Assembly (NCBI RefSeq): GCF_021130785.1
Contig: NC_060214.1
Location: 41,399,001 to 41,463,000, forward strand
Reading direction: 5' to 3'
Length of the DNA: 64,000 nt
Origin: Homalodisca vitripennis
Taxonomy: Eukaryota > Arthropoda > Insecta > Hemiptera > Cicadellidae
Shown: positions 25,984 to 36,148 of the stretch, one piece after another
Layout: every line of letters begins with the position of its first letter
Position numbering within the stretch: the first letter of the stretch is position 1
Translations under genes and position numbers: made by a program
Notes under the pieces: generated by a model
What the model saw: only the letters and a program-made list of their open reading frames with translations
The model's database searches: none
Told to the model about the DNA's origin: nothing

Positions 25984-27980
25984 AATAAAACGTAAATAAA
26001 GAACTCTAAAATAGAAAATGTACATAAATCAGTTTCATTTCATACCTTTAAATTTATTCCACTTTATATTTATAACTTAGCATTGAAATGTCACTATGCC
26101 ATTTTATCTCTGCTACATATTACACATTGTATATAATACTACATTATTAACGACAGGATGATAATTGTCTACTTGTCTATCTATAATTGCAGGTTTTAGT
26201 ACTAATGTCTTATACTGGATAAATAGGATTGTTATAAAAAAAATTAAAATATCTTTCTTTCAAACTGTATTCTTAGTTTTTATAAGCTTGAAAAAATTAC
26301 ACTCCAAACTTATTTAAAGTAACATAGTGATTAAAATAATGGCATAATTATTCTAAACTGTCAGTGAAAATAGACTTTTAAATTAATATGCACCATCCAA
26401 AATTGCATTAAGAAGACCCACAAAAATCAACCCTAGGCTCTTTTTGGGGAATTTTACAAAGGTACCATTACTTTCAGTGTATTCTCTGAGGTCGTATTAT
26501 GAAGAAACGAAAAAGAAAACGTGTGCACACTATACGGGTGGTCTGCCCTATCTAAATATAGTTTAGGTGTTTACGTGTAATGTAAATTGAACAATAAATA
26601 AAGTGAAGCTCTTTCTCCTACTAATAATAAAAACACATTTGGTAAATACAGTGTTACTAATTCGTGAATTTAGTTTTATATATTTTCAGACGCGAGATGG
26701 TGAAGATGTTTGAGAAAGAAAATCGAAGTTAAACTAAAGGTAACGGTACTTTTTACGGTAGTAGATTTGTTTATTGCAAATACACTCTTTTACTGGAAAC
26801 TAAATATAATTGTTTGGTATTTTTAAAAGACGTCCTTAATCCATCCATTTTCAATTGCTTTGGAGATAAACAAACTAATTACCAGGATTCCAAATAAATC
26901 TTTATCTCCGGTTGTAATTTTGGGATATTGAAATTAAAGTTTAAAGAACCTGTTGTATGAATCAGAATCTACGAAAGTCTGAGTCACATTCATGGAACAA
27001 AATTTTTCATCTACTTATTCTTTTAAAATAAGTTCTCTACTGGTATTTAGTTAAAAAATATTTAACAGAACGGTGCACTGGGCTACAACTGGCTAAAGGC
27101 ACAATGGTTTCAGCAGTGGTAAATTTTATTACAGTAAACTAACCTCTCTCAAAGTTTCATAAATAAGTCACACAAATTATTAACTTTCAAAAAACTAATA
27201 TAAAAGATAAAGAGAAAAATAAAAAATATTTATTATAGAGCACTTGAAAATCATACCTCAACAATCAAACTAGTTGTTTCTATGAAAACGAAATATTATA
27301 TCTAGAAAGAATAAAATTGATTGCGCAAGAACAGTGATTCTACTATAGTAGAAGAATTTACTCCTCCAGAAGCAGTTAATGGTACAGGCAGTACTTCAAG
27401 TAAATACTGGGACCGGATCGTGTATGCTTGGCTTAGACTGTTCAAATACGATAAGTAACTTATTTTCATATATACATGCATACAATTAGTTAATGTGCAT
27501 GATAATAATTTATGAATTTTGTAATTGTCAGAAAAGAGTTTTATAATTGAAAACCTACAAGATTTATTTAGTTCTCAGATTAGCCTCATAAAATGTATTC
27601 TCTATGCGGTGAAAAAAAGTGCAACGGAAAAAATTACTTATTATTTCAAACTGAACTAAAGAACACCAGTTACTCTACATAGCGACAAAGAGTAGTTTGT
27701 AAATGCCTATGGCATTCAAAATTATCGAACTCGATATTACTGATATAGACAACGTTTCATGCCAATTTTCAAGCCTGGATATATTGAACCGACTAACCGA
27801 AATACATTTTAACTTGTGAATTGTTAGCGCTCATATAAATATAAGTCAATTCGCAACGAACAATGTTGGCATAGCCTGGAAGGTTTTCGAAACAACATTA
27901 TGCCTACGTTCATACCAGGCCCCCTATGAATTACCATGTAAAATTACCTGTTTCGTCCTTTTTAAATTTTCTATGAGCTG
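25984..27980. other. Non-coding stretch, nothing recognised
   Basis: AT-rich DNA. A good-looking splice acceptor (TATATTTTCAG) near 26,690 is followed by an ATG and a 10-codon frame, which is too short to support an exon. No other signal was found. Confidence 0.4.
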
Positions 27981-27989
27981 TAAACTTTA

Positions 27990-28613
27990 TTTCCGTGCAA
28001 CAAATTGTATTTTCTCGGCATCCTGCTCCATCTCGTCTCGAATTTGACTTGGACGGAAGCGGTGAGGGATATATGTAAAAAAGTCTTCGCATCTGTCCAC
28101 TCACTGAAACGCTTACAAAGATTTCTACCTGAACGGATCAAACTACTGTTGACAAAAATCACTAGTACTTCCACACTTCAATTACTGCAACTCTGTGATG
28201 AATGACATGACGGTAGCACTTAGTGAGAAGCTGCAAAGGACTGAAAACTACTGTTTACGTTACGTTTATGATGTGAGACGAGACCAACACATTACACCGT
28301 ACTATATTCAGGGAAATATTTTGAAATTAAAAGAACAACGATCAATCAAAATACTAAATTTAGTTCATTCAATTTTACAATCTGGATTTCCAAAATATTT
28401 TTTTCAAACTATTTCCAATTTATATCTCATGATAGTGTAAGAAGCACTCGCTCTGGTTCTCGTACCTTAAGAATGCCCCAACACAGGACTGTAGTATTTG
28501 ATAGATCGTTTCAAGTGATGGGTTGTCGTCTGTGGAACTCCCTCCCCCAAGAAATCACTTCCATTGAGGGAAATCGGCGGTTTGTGGCGGCACTGAAACG
28601 TTTTGTACCATGA
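27990..28613 (+). pseudogene. LINE reverse transcriptase C-terminal part, broken
   Basis: Three consecutive frames together give the region after the polymerase palm of a CR1/Jockey-type ORF2. The first carries SNLTWTEAVRDICKKVFAS and LKRLQRFLPERIKLLL (about 28,030-28,155). The second carries NYCNSVMNDM and EKLQRTENYCLRYVYDVRRD (28,180-28,437). The third carries HRTVVFDRSF and CRLWNSLPQEI, ending in a TGA at 28,611-28,613. The W-x-E-x-V, LQR-x-x-N and LWNSLP signatures are characteristic. Frameshifts near 28,170 and 28,430 inactivate it, and the catalytic palm and endonuclease lie beyond the truncation. Confidence 0.85.
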
Positions 28614-29073
28614 ACGGTTGGTCGGGGCGGGTCCGTCCTAGGGGTCTGTGGGTGTGGTGCTGGCATTGTGTGTGAGGAGTGTGAGTAAGACAAACTGCAT
28701 ATATATTATTTATTTCAAAAATATTCTTATTATATATTTATAAATTATTGTTATTAGGTATTAATTATAGTTTTTGGTTATTATTAAAGATGGAAGTTGT
28801 AGTATTATTTTGTGTCATGATTGTATACTTATATTTTTATTTATTTTTATTTAGAAGTATCATATTTATAATTTTTTTTAGTGTTTAGATTAATGTTTTA
28901 TTTAATGTTATTTAATGTATTTAGTAAGGTATATTAGTGTCAATATTAATTTGGTTAATATTTGTCATGTTGTTTATTGTTCTGCTTATTGATCAGACAG
29001 GTTAAGTGTAAGAAAGGGCCATGAGGCCCTAACTTTGCCTGTTTAAATAAACAAATTTTCATTTCATTTCATT
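27990..29073 (+). mobile_element. 5'-truncated CR1/Jockey-like LINE
   Basis: A non-LTR retrotransposon copy that keeps only the last part of the reverse transcriptase open frame, about 400 bp of 3' untranslated sequence, a 3' stem-loop (AGGGCC ATGA GGCCCT, 29,015-29,030) and a CATTTCATTTC tail ending near 29,073. Strong 5' truncation is typical of LINE copies. The 3' end TAACTTTGCCTG plus AAATAAAC resembles the tail of the 5S-like SINE at 45.2 kb. Clade assignment is by feel of the C-terminal motifs only. Confidence 0.8.
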
Positions 29074-29097
29074 TTCTCTTCTGGTAATGAATTTTTG

Positions 29098-29175
29098 AAG
29101 CTGAACAGTGAACATGGCGATTGTTTCCTGAAAAACACAAAAATTATGTTCGAAACGTAGGGTTTATCATTTTTA
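29098..29175 (+). repeat. Possible Penelope-type 5' repeat remnant
   Basis: ACATGGCGATT, then a short AT stretch, then GTTCGAAACGTAGGGTTTATC. This ATGGCG...CGAAACG spacing resembles the beginning of many Penelope-like elements. It is short and lacks coding sequence, so the call is weak. It follows directly after the LINE tail. Confidence 0.25.
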
Positions 29176-30080
29176 AGAAGGAGAAAAAACCAACCAAACT
29201 TTACAAACAACTACAAATATAAATTTAAATAATAAATTTAGTAGTTAAACTATTACCTCTGTACCGTTGGTGATAAAAATTGATCAGGTTAAGTGTCCAA
29301 ACATTTTTTATTTGTTTATTATCCATACATCTATAACCTGTAGGCCTACCTAATGACGGGATAAATTTTTTAATAATTTAGATTTTTAGCTTTTAATATC
29401 TTGCACAAGGTATATTAATTTATTCCGAGCTCTGGTGCGATTGCCCGTTTACTTTACACGGCCTCAAGTTTTCGTCTTGCCTCAACTGACTTTGACTTGA
29501 TATTAAAACACAGTATTTTTTTACCAGTGTTCATTAACCTTTAACTGTTACATTTTGAGAGATAAATACTACATTAAGAAGTTGTAAAACACTATTTTCC
29601 TTGTAATATACAAGCAAAGAGTGGCAGGTATATGACAATATGGCGTTTTATTCTAAAGTTTTAAACACACTAGAATGGCGTATTACGTAGTTGCTGCAGC
29701 GATGTCAACAGTCTGCAAATTCCCTGCATACTCTTAGCTGATTGGTACTCGCAGAACAGTTGGCGATTAAAAGCAAAACAAACTAACAACGGCACTTTCA
29801 TATTTATATTATTATTAGGATTTTGTAAATATTATCATAATTTTCCCGTGTTATAAATATTTTGGAAAAGAATTTCAATGATTCTTCATAAAACCTTTTC
29901 GGACTAAAAAAGATATCCCAATTTGACCAGCCGTTCTTTGAATTAGCGCTTAGCAAAATATTTATCGATTACATTTTATTTATGGGATATTTTACAATAA
30001 CGAGTTGACCAAAGATTGGTTAAAGTGTTTTAAGTGTTCAAAATATGTTTTTTGTTTAAACAAGAGTAAATGAACAGGAC
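29176..30080. other. Non-coding stretch, nothing recognised
   Basis: AT-rich DNA with no coding or transposon signal that I can support. Confidence 0.45.
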
Positions 30081-30113
30081 ATAATATATATATATATACT
30101 CGCCTTCGGCTCG

Positions 30114-30132
30114 CTGGGGGCTACGCCCCCAG
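30114..30132. other. Strong 8-bp-stem hairpin at the element's left end
   Basis: CTGGGGGC and GCCCCCAG are perfect complements around a TAC loop. A second small stem (CGCC-TTC-GGCTCG region) lies just to the left. Terminal hairpins are seen in several transposon types, but none is diagnosed by this alone. Confidence 0.85.
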
Positions 30133-30499
30133 GCCCCCAAAGTAAACGCTTGCAAATTCGGGGATAAGCGGAATTCGGTGACTGGTTAAGTCCGGACATT
30201 AAGTAAATGACAAGGGATTTAAAAATTGACCTTTTTCATAGATTTTTTTTTCCGGATTCGTAAAAACTTTTGACTTTGAGGGCATTTTGCGGTTAAACCG
30301 TTAGAGATACGACAAAAAGTGACTGGACCTTTCTTGTTGGAAATTTAATTTTGTCTTTCGATTGTGCCCTCAGATCTGATCTACGACCTATGGTTTAGCC
30401 AGAAATGAGCTCGGGAGAAAAGTCTGCACGGGTCAGCTATCTTGAATTGTTTAGTATAAACATAATAAAAACCGACCTCAAGGCAGTATTTTAAGTCGA

Positions 30500-30895
30500 A
30501 CAGGGGGTTTAATATCACCAGGAGACTATCTAGTCAAGGCGAGAAATTCCCTGGGTGGGTGATTAATGTTAAGGAGGTTAAGACAAGAGGGGGTTTAATT
30601 TCGTCAGGATATTGTCTGGTCATATGAACAAATTCCCAGGGGGGGTTAACGTTACCGGGGGATAAGTCTCCAGGGGGTTATCTGGTCATACCAGGATCTT
30701 CCCAGGGGGGGGGGGTTAAGAGATTTGGTGACTGGTAAAATTCGGACATGAGGTCATGGCAGGAAATTCCCTGGGGGGGTTTAATGTTACCAGGGGGGTT
30801 AACACATCAGGGAGTTGAATGTACAGGAGGTTATCAGGTCATACCAGGAAATCCCCGGGGGGGGGGGGTTAATATTACCGGGGGTTAATGACACA
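30500..30895 (+). repeat. G-tract tandem array
   Basis: Repeated phrases of the form AAATTCCC-A/T-GGGGGG-GTTAA and TTATCTGGTCATACCAGGA recur every 65-85 bp, for example near 30,628, 30,693, 30,762 and 30,845. G-runs reach 12-13 bases. Several closely spaced G-runs give potential for G-quadruplex formation on the plus strand. Confidence 0.8.
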
Positions 30896-30956
30896 CTTGG
30901 CCTTTTTTAGAGGGTATTGTGTCTGTGAACATAATAAATATTCCTCTGTCCCTATC

Positions 30957-31635
30957 TACTATTGACGCTTAGCTAACGCTCAGCCAACTCCCGAAGTCAC
31001 TGAACCTTTTCTGTAGATCACGTGATTTCCTAAATCCCGTTTAAAATTTGTTTTGAGTTACGACCAACCGTTTAGCCGCTATCAAGCCCGGAATGTAAAT
31101 TTTTAGGCGAAAATGTCCAATATTATCACTTAATCGCGTTTTGCGGTCAAACTAAGGGAAATATAGTAAAAAGTCACTAGACCTTTTTTGTAGGTCATCT
31201 TATTTCCTAAATAAAACGTTAGTCTTATTTTGACCTCCGACCAATGGTTTCGCCGCTATCGACCCCCAAAAACAAAAATTTTCGCGTAAAAGTTACAACA
31301 AAATTGTACATAATCACGTTTTTTCGGCCAAACCAATCGAGATAGGGCAAAAGATTACTGGACCTTTTCTGTAGATCGCGCAATTTGCTAATTTGATGGG
31401 TCAATCAGATTTGAGCTACGACCAACGGTTCGGCCGCTATCGGGCTTGAAACATTATTTTTATCGAAAAAATCTCTGGAATTTCAAATGTTCGAGCGTTT
31501 TGTCGCTTAACCATGGAAGATAGAGCAAAAAGTCATTAGACCTTTTTTGTAGTTCACTTCATTCCTGACTATGAATTTTCCGTCAGATCCGAGCTAGCTC
31601 CAACGGTTCGCCCGCTATCGGGCTTACAAAAAATG
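30957..31635 (+). repeat. 180-bp tandem repeat, about 3.7 diverged units
   Basis: The phrase GCGTTTTGCGGTCAAAC and its variants starts at about 31,137, 31,317 and 31,496, giving a 180-bp period. Each unit continues with CAAAAAGTCACTGGACCTTTT, TGTAGATC and CTACGACCAACGGTT-CGCCGCTATCG. A further related unit lies apart at about 30,280, before the G-tract array. Divergence among units implies an old array. Confidence 0.8.
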
Positions 31636-31860
31636 CCTGCAGGGGTGAAGAATGCGCGATTTTTTGGGAAATTTTTTTGAGGGGTTGAAAATGAAAAATT
31701 CTCACTTTTCGGGATTTTCCTGGTGGTTACACGTGGAAAGCTATCTGTGTACCAAATTTCAAGTCTCTAACTCATCTGGAAGTAGGTTAGAATTAGTATA
31801 CGTGAGTGAGTGAGTGAGTCAGTCAGTCAGTCAGTTTACACATGCGGTTGTATATATATT

Positions 31861-31909
<49 letters not shown>

Positions 31910-31913
<4 letters not shown>

Positions 31914-32315
31914 TAATGGAGGTAATCTTTATAATAACTAATAATTATTTACGGTTAAACATTGTCACAGCAATAGGTTAAAATAATGTTTTATAAAATA
32001 TGTATTTTAAACAATAACACAACTGTTAGATTTTTATGTTCTTATATATTGCTTAAAACATTCAAATGAGTACTTTCAATGTCAACTGTGAGGAACAAAA
32101 TAGTAAAGTACAATAAATTTTAATGTATATTTGGGGACTAATTAATTTATATTAATGTAACCTTGCGCAACACAGTGCACCCAAAAAACTATAAAATATG
32201 CATAGATTTCGAAGTTTGCTTATTATCGAGTAAACGTAATTTAAGACGACTAGAACAGACATGTTTGTTAAAAAATAAATTTTACACAAAAAAATAATGT
32301 ACTATGTGCTGCATT
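31910..32315. other. Non-coding stretch, nothing recognised
   Basis: AT-rich spacer between the composite element and the SINE. Confidence 0.45.
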
Positions 32316-32458
32316 TGCAAATGGCACAGTGTAGCGAGTTCGGTGGTTATCGCAACATAAACGAATCAAACATCGTCGATCGTGACTAATGCTTAGGTGA
32401 CCGCCGAGAATACCGGCAGCCAGGTCCGGCATGAGTTAAACTGCGAGGAGGTAAATTA
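32316..32458 (+). mobile_element. SINE with a 5S-rRNA-like head (SINE3 type), copy 1
   Basis: The segment CATCGTCGATCGTGACTAATGCTTAGGTGACCGCC (given as two blocks: CATCGTCGATCG near 32,371 and GCTTAGGTGACCGCCGAG at 32,391-32,408) matches the internal promoter of 5S rRNA genes, box A to box C. The preceding GTGTAGCG...AATCAAAC is shared with the 45.2-kb copy, so both are one family. CATTTGCAAAT before it (about 32,312) and CATTTGAAAT after it (about 32,459) may be an imperfect target-site duplication. It is too diverged to be a functional 5S gene. Confidence 0.65.
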
Positions 32459-33660
32459 CATTTGAAATTATCTCTTTGGACATAAAATACCGTTTTATTC
32501 GTTTAAGCAGATTTTCAGTAAACAGCGTCTCGTAGCACTAAGTGTAGGTATTGTTTAGAGTAAAGTATTGTTGAAGGTTTTTATAGGAACTTGATGCAGG
32601 TCAATGTACAAAGACAGGAAATCGACATTTCTACGATGCTTTTACGCTGAATGAGGAATTGAAACTGGAGACAAGATCTCTTGAAGTATTTATATTTTTT
32701 TCTGTTGAAAGGAAGAATCTATTTTCTCACTCCAAAACAATACATTTAAGAGTCTTAATATATCACACATTGGATATTCTACATTATAGTAACAATGACT
32801 AGACACACACACTCTCTAGACATACATGACTAAATACATGAATACTTCTCTTAAATTGAAGAATACAACGCATAATCAAATTAAAATATTATCACTATAA
32901 TTTTACACATTTTACCAATTAGGGGAAACAATTTAGGACCTCAAAGGCTAAGGCTGATTTGAGGTTCCGGTATATGAACATTAAGTTTAAGAGAAATCTC
33001 AGTGGTAAAAATGGAAATTGTTTTAAAATTAGGTACTTAATACACTGCTTTAACAGTCCTAGCTAAGCTGCAGGTTTTATCTAGTACATGATGATGTAAT
33101 AGGGTTAATAAAGTAATAAAAATAACTTAAAAATGCGAAGTGTACATAAAAAAGAAAAATTTAATATTGTATGGAATACTCTGCAATATTATATAAAATA
33201 CTCTTCTTGAACCAAATATAGTAAATCTCAGACTAGGACTGAATGGAAAAATATTGTTCCAAATGTTCAAATTGTAAAAGCCCGTTTTTAAATACTCTAA
33301 AACATTTTATGGGACGTTTCTTGTGCATTTGAGATAATCAGGCAGTTCATTGTCAATTCTAAGCGTTAAGAAATTGGATGTTTTGAAAAAAGATGTTATT
33401 AGGTTTAGGAACAACAGTTTGATCAACTTTTCTTAATTTGTTTTTGTAAGCATTATTTTGCAGGGGAAAGTCACCATGAAAAGAATGAATTTTGGTTATG
33501 AGAACCGTGAAATAAGATTTTAGAGGCTCGATTAAGAAGGACCACTTCACACTAGGCAGTGAACACGCCGAACACACTGATTTTAACAAGAGTTCACCAG
33601 GTTACACATAATGAGTTTATGAACAGTGCATGTTCAAATAAAGTGCAGAAAATAAACAGT
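32459..33660. other. Unassigned stretch
   Basis: The minus strand has a 76-codon open frame at 33,359-33,589, and a further readable stretch continues toward 33,170 after stops. The translations look less random than neighbouring AT-rich frames but match no family I recognise. It may be untranslated or intronic sequence downstream of the candidate first exon at 33.66-34.06 kb, or an old transposon. Confidence 0.25.
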
Positions 33661-33663
33661 TAC

Positions 33664-34062
33664 CTTTGTTTTCATGAGGGGTAACCGTAGTCTGCTGTTG
33701 TTGAGGGCCAGGTTGTGATCAGGAAGTGTGGAAATAGGCTGCTGTCTTGTAGGCATGCGTGAAGACGGAAGATGTCCTTCACGGATTCACTCACGCACAA
33801 TACGACCGCAAACGAATAGTTCATAACACTGTGGCCAGTCCTGTAGAGCACGGTAGACGAGGGTGTCCGGGAACAGAGACGTTCTGGTAGAGATTGCCAA
33901 TCCAGAGCACTGACTTTAATGTTAATGTAAATGTACAAAAAATAGAGATAAACTAATATTTAAGTGAGAGAGTAACACACGGGGCATGAAGTCACGTGTT
34001 GAGTAAGTATGGTCAGCAGTGGCTAGAGTGCTATATACGAGTAAGTGCCCCAGTCGGGACTG
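33664..34062 (-). other. Candidate first exon of an unknown gene
   Basis: This is a more GC-balanced, complex stretch than the window average. On the minus strand it starts at an arthropod-type initiator (CTCAGTCCCG, about 34,066-34,057) and ends at a good splice donor (CAAAG followed by GTAAC, exon end 33,664). An 88-codon frame at 33,672-33,938 closes eight bases before that donor, so the exon would be 5' untranslated, carry a short upstream frame, or be spliced elsewhere. I recognise no protein. This is inference from composition and signals, and a non-coding RNA or chance is equally possible. Confidence 0.25.
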
Positions 34063-34145
34063 AGCGTACACTGAGCAAGCGTGCAGTCGCTTGCAAGGTG
34101 GGCAATTGATAAGTCAACCGTTGTGATTGGTTGGTGAGTGTACAG
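34055..34145 (-). promoter_or_regulatory. Candidate promoter (CCAAT plus initiator, no TATA)
   Basis: Reading the minus strand, CCAAT (34,140-34,136) lies about 75 bases ahead of a TCAGTC initiator (near 34,062), the normal spacing for a CCAAT box. No TATA box is present at -30. E-box hexamers (CAGCTG near 34,150 upstream and CACGTG near 33,993 downstream) are nearby. Only motif spacing supports the call. Confidence 0.3.
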
Positions 34146-34199
34146 TAAACAGCTGATTCGTGAAACAATGGTTCATTGGTCTGTCACTGTACGTGAATA

Positions 34200-34890
34200 T
34201 TTTAATCCAGTAAGGAATGGTATTGTAGGCACTAGGCCGCAGAAAGAGATATATAATTAATGCAGTATATACAGTTTAGTAAAATAAAGGCGATTATAGA
34301 GTATAAATTGCACAAAAAATATATACATAATTATTGTTCAATAAAAGTAGCCTTTTCATATTAGGCAATAAAACAAGTTATTTAACGCAATAATACTTAA
34401 CACACCACTTATGTTATAGAAGAGTTTTAGAACCTTGTAAACAAAAAAATTGAACGGTAATATTGAAGAGAAGAAATAAAGATCGTGAATGATCTCGTAT
34501 TGAAGATTTCGTAATTCGTGTCAAGAATTACTTTTTGGAATGTATATTACATTTATGTTGGATGTTTACATTCCACTCTAAAAGACTATTCCATGTTATA
34601 TTCTACTGTGACCAATAAAAAAATAAAGCATTATTAAAACATTGTCATCGCACTGTCTCTAAAAAACTAAAAATTACCTCTCAACTATTTAGTTTAGATG
34701 TCATATGTTATATATGAATCTTCATATTTAACTCATAATCTAGTGTTAATGACAAATGATTTATGCTACTAGTGTCTCCGATCTCTTTAAAAAATGCTAC
34801 AAATTGTGTTTATTTTACTAGACATACTAGATCTTTACATTTATAAATAAGGTGTTCACGAAAATGGAACTTCCTTTTTGAGCCAAAATT
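34200..34890. other. Non-coding stretch, nothing recognised
   Basis: AT-rich DNA with no gene or transposon signal. Confidence 0.45.
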
Positions 34891-34891
34891 T

Positions 34892-34928
34892 ACACACACA
34901 CACACACACACGCTCGCGCGCGCGCGCC
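34892..34928. repeat. (CA)n plus (CG)n compound microsatellite
   Basis: Ten CA units pass directly into a CTCGCGCG run. Alternating purine-pyrimidine CG tracts are rare in this AT-rich DNA and favour Z-DNA. Confidence 0.95.
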
Positions 34929-35071
34929 ATTAATTCATTATCCATAAAATGTTTAAAGTATTTTAATTGAGAATTTTATAACTTAAGGCAGTTGGATAAG
35001 ATGCCATATAACTGAGCGATTTTTAAATTTTTACACGATGAGTTATTTTAAAATGTAACTTTCAAACCAAT

Positions 35072-35088
35072 TATATATATACTTATAC

Positions 35089-35136
<48 letters not shown>
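35072..35136. repeat. (AT)n microsatellite
   Basis: AT dinucleotides in two blocks separated by CTTATACAATT. Confidence 0.9.
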
Positions 35137-35140
<4 letters not shown>

Positions 35141-35142
35141 CT

Positions 35143-35655
35143 CTAATTCATATACTTAAAAGTTTTCAAGTTAAATCAAATCTAAAATGGTTCAACATCT
35201 AAAATGCATATTTTATGGCGAGAAAGTGGCCGGTAACATATTTACTTTCATTAAGACTAACATAGACATTGAGAATGATTCTGTACTTGCAGCATATTTA
35301 CAGCCCAATTTATTTTCACTGAAAATAGTAATCGAATAAAAAGTAGTTTTCATTATTCTTTCATACATTTTTGAGAAAATAGGAGGCAAAATATAAGACG
35401 AAAATAAATACGTACAATTTTTGAAGAGCATTTATGAATTGGTATGATTACAGCCTTATTCTGAGCAGATGGAAAAATATCAGATTGAAAACTTAAATTT
35501 ACCAAGAAAAAGCAATACATCTCATATTTCGGGATACATTTCTTTAATCAAAGATGAATTTATGTCATCAATACCAGACGAGGTACTTTTTTAAGGATTT
35601 AATTACTTTTTCTAAATCTTGGTGCGAAATTGGTTTAAGAAAAATGGTTTTTGGT
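35143..35655 (-). pseudogene. LINE reverse transcriptase fragment, decayed
   Basis: Minus-strand remnant of the fingers and palm of a CR1/Jockey-type reverse transcriptase. In order come FLKPISHQDLEKVIKSL (near 35,640), SSGIDDINSSLIKEMYPEI (near 35,560), FQSDIFPSAQNKAVIIPIHK (near 35,480), a PPIFSKMYERIMK block with ENKLGC...STES (35,420-35,280), and KYVTGHFLAIKYAF (near 35,240-35,210). The last corresponds to palm motif A, but the catalytic Asp of the usual FLD is Ala, and the second conserved Asp after the F is a stop. Several frameshifts and stops show an old copy. It is a different copy from the LINE at 28 kb, and the regions do not overlap enough to compare. Confidence 0.75.
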
Positions 35656-36067
35656 TGAGGTTGTTGTTTTTTAAATAGTGGCTAATTCAAGATTGGTTTA
35701 ATATAAATGGCTTGTTTTAGTTTAAATTCAGAAAAATCATAATTTGATCGTTATTTTGAATTGGTAGTATTCATTTTGGTTCTGCATGATATATTTTTTT
35801 TTTAGTTCCACTGTGTCGTAGATATGGATTTGAAACATTTATCAAAATTAAATTTATGAATTGCTTTAATAGGTGTTCTAGTGAATGTGGTGGAGGTTGC
35901 TATTTTGAACGGTCTCTGAGTTGTAGTAGTAAATATAGAAGAAATTTATATTGACCATCATAATGGTTTTGACTGAAATAATATTTTATTCATATCTTAA
36001 CTTAGGATTTCTAAAGCATCAGTCACGAAGTTGATGTAAGATGTGTGTGGGCTAAAAGAAAATGTTA

Positions 36068-36148
36068 GGCCTTTCTTTAATACCGACTTCGATTTAGCAT
36101 ATGGTTTTCTATTAGATAGATTTTATACCTTCATCAGAGTCATCACTT
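36068..36148 (-). repeat. Possible Penelope-type 5' repeat remnant
   Basis: On the minus strand, GATGACTCTGATGAAGG is followed after about 40 bases by ATCGAAGTCGGTATTAAAG, recalling the ...GATGAAGG...CGAAACGTCGGTATTAAA pattern at Penelope-like element starts. It is diverged and has no coding part. Confidence 0.25.

Larger units (their letters stand above)
30083..31909. mobile_element. Unclassified composite element between TA repeats
   Basis: About 1.8 kb, clearly richer in G and C than its surroundings, bounded by (TA)n on both sides (30,083-30,098 and 31,851-31,909). In order it holds CGCCTTCGGCTCG plus a strong hairpin (30,114-30,132), a block related to the 180-bp units (about 30,270-30,420), a G-tract array (about 30,500-30,895), 180-bp tandem units (about 30,957-31,635), a unique segment (31,640-31,800) and four GTGA followed by four GTCA repeats (31,802-31,834). 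No open frame of note exists, so it is non-autonomous. The sharp compositional borders inside a TA microsatellite suggest insertion into TA repeats. I cannot place it in a known superfamily. Confidence 0.6.
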
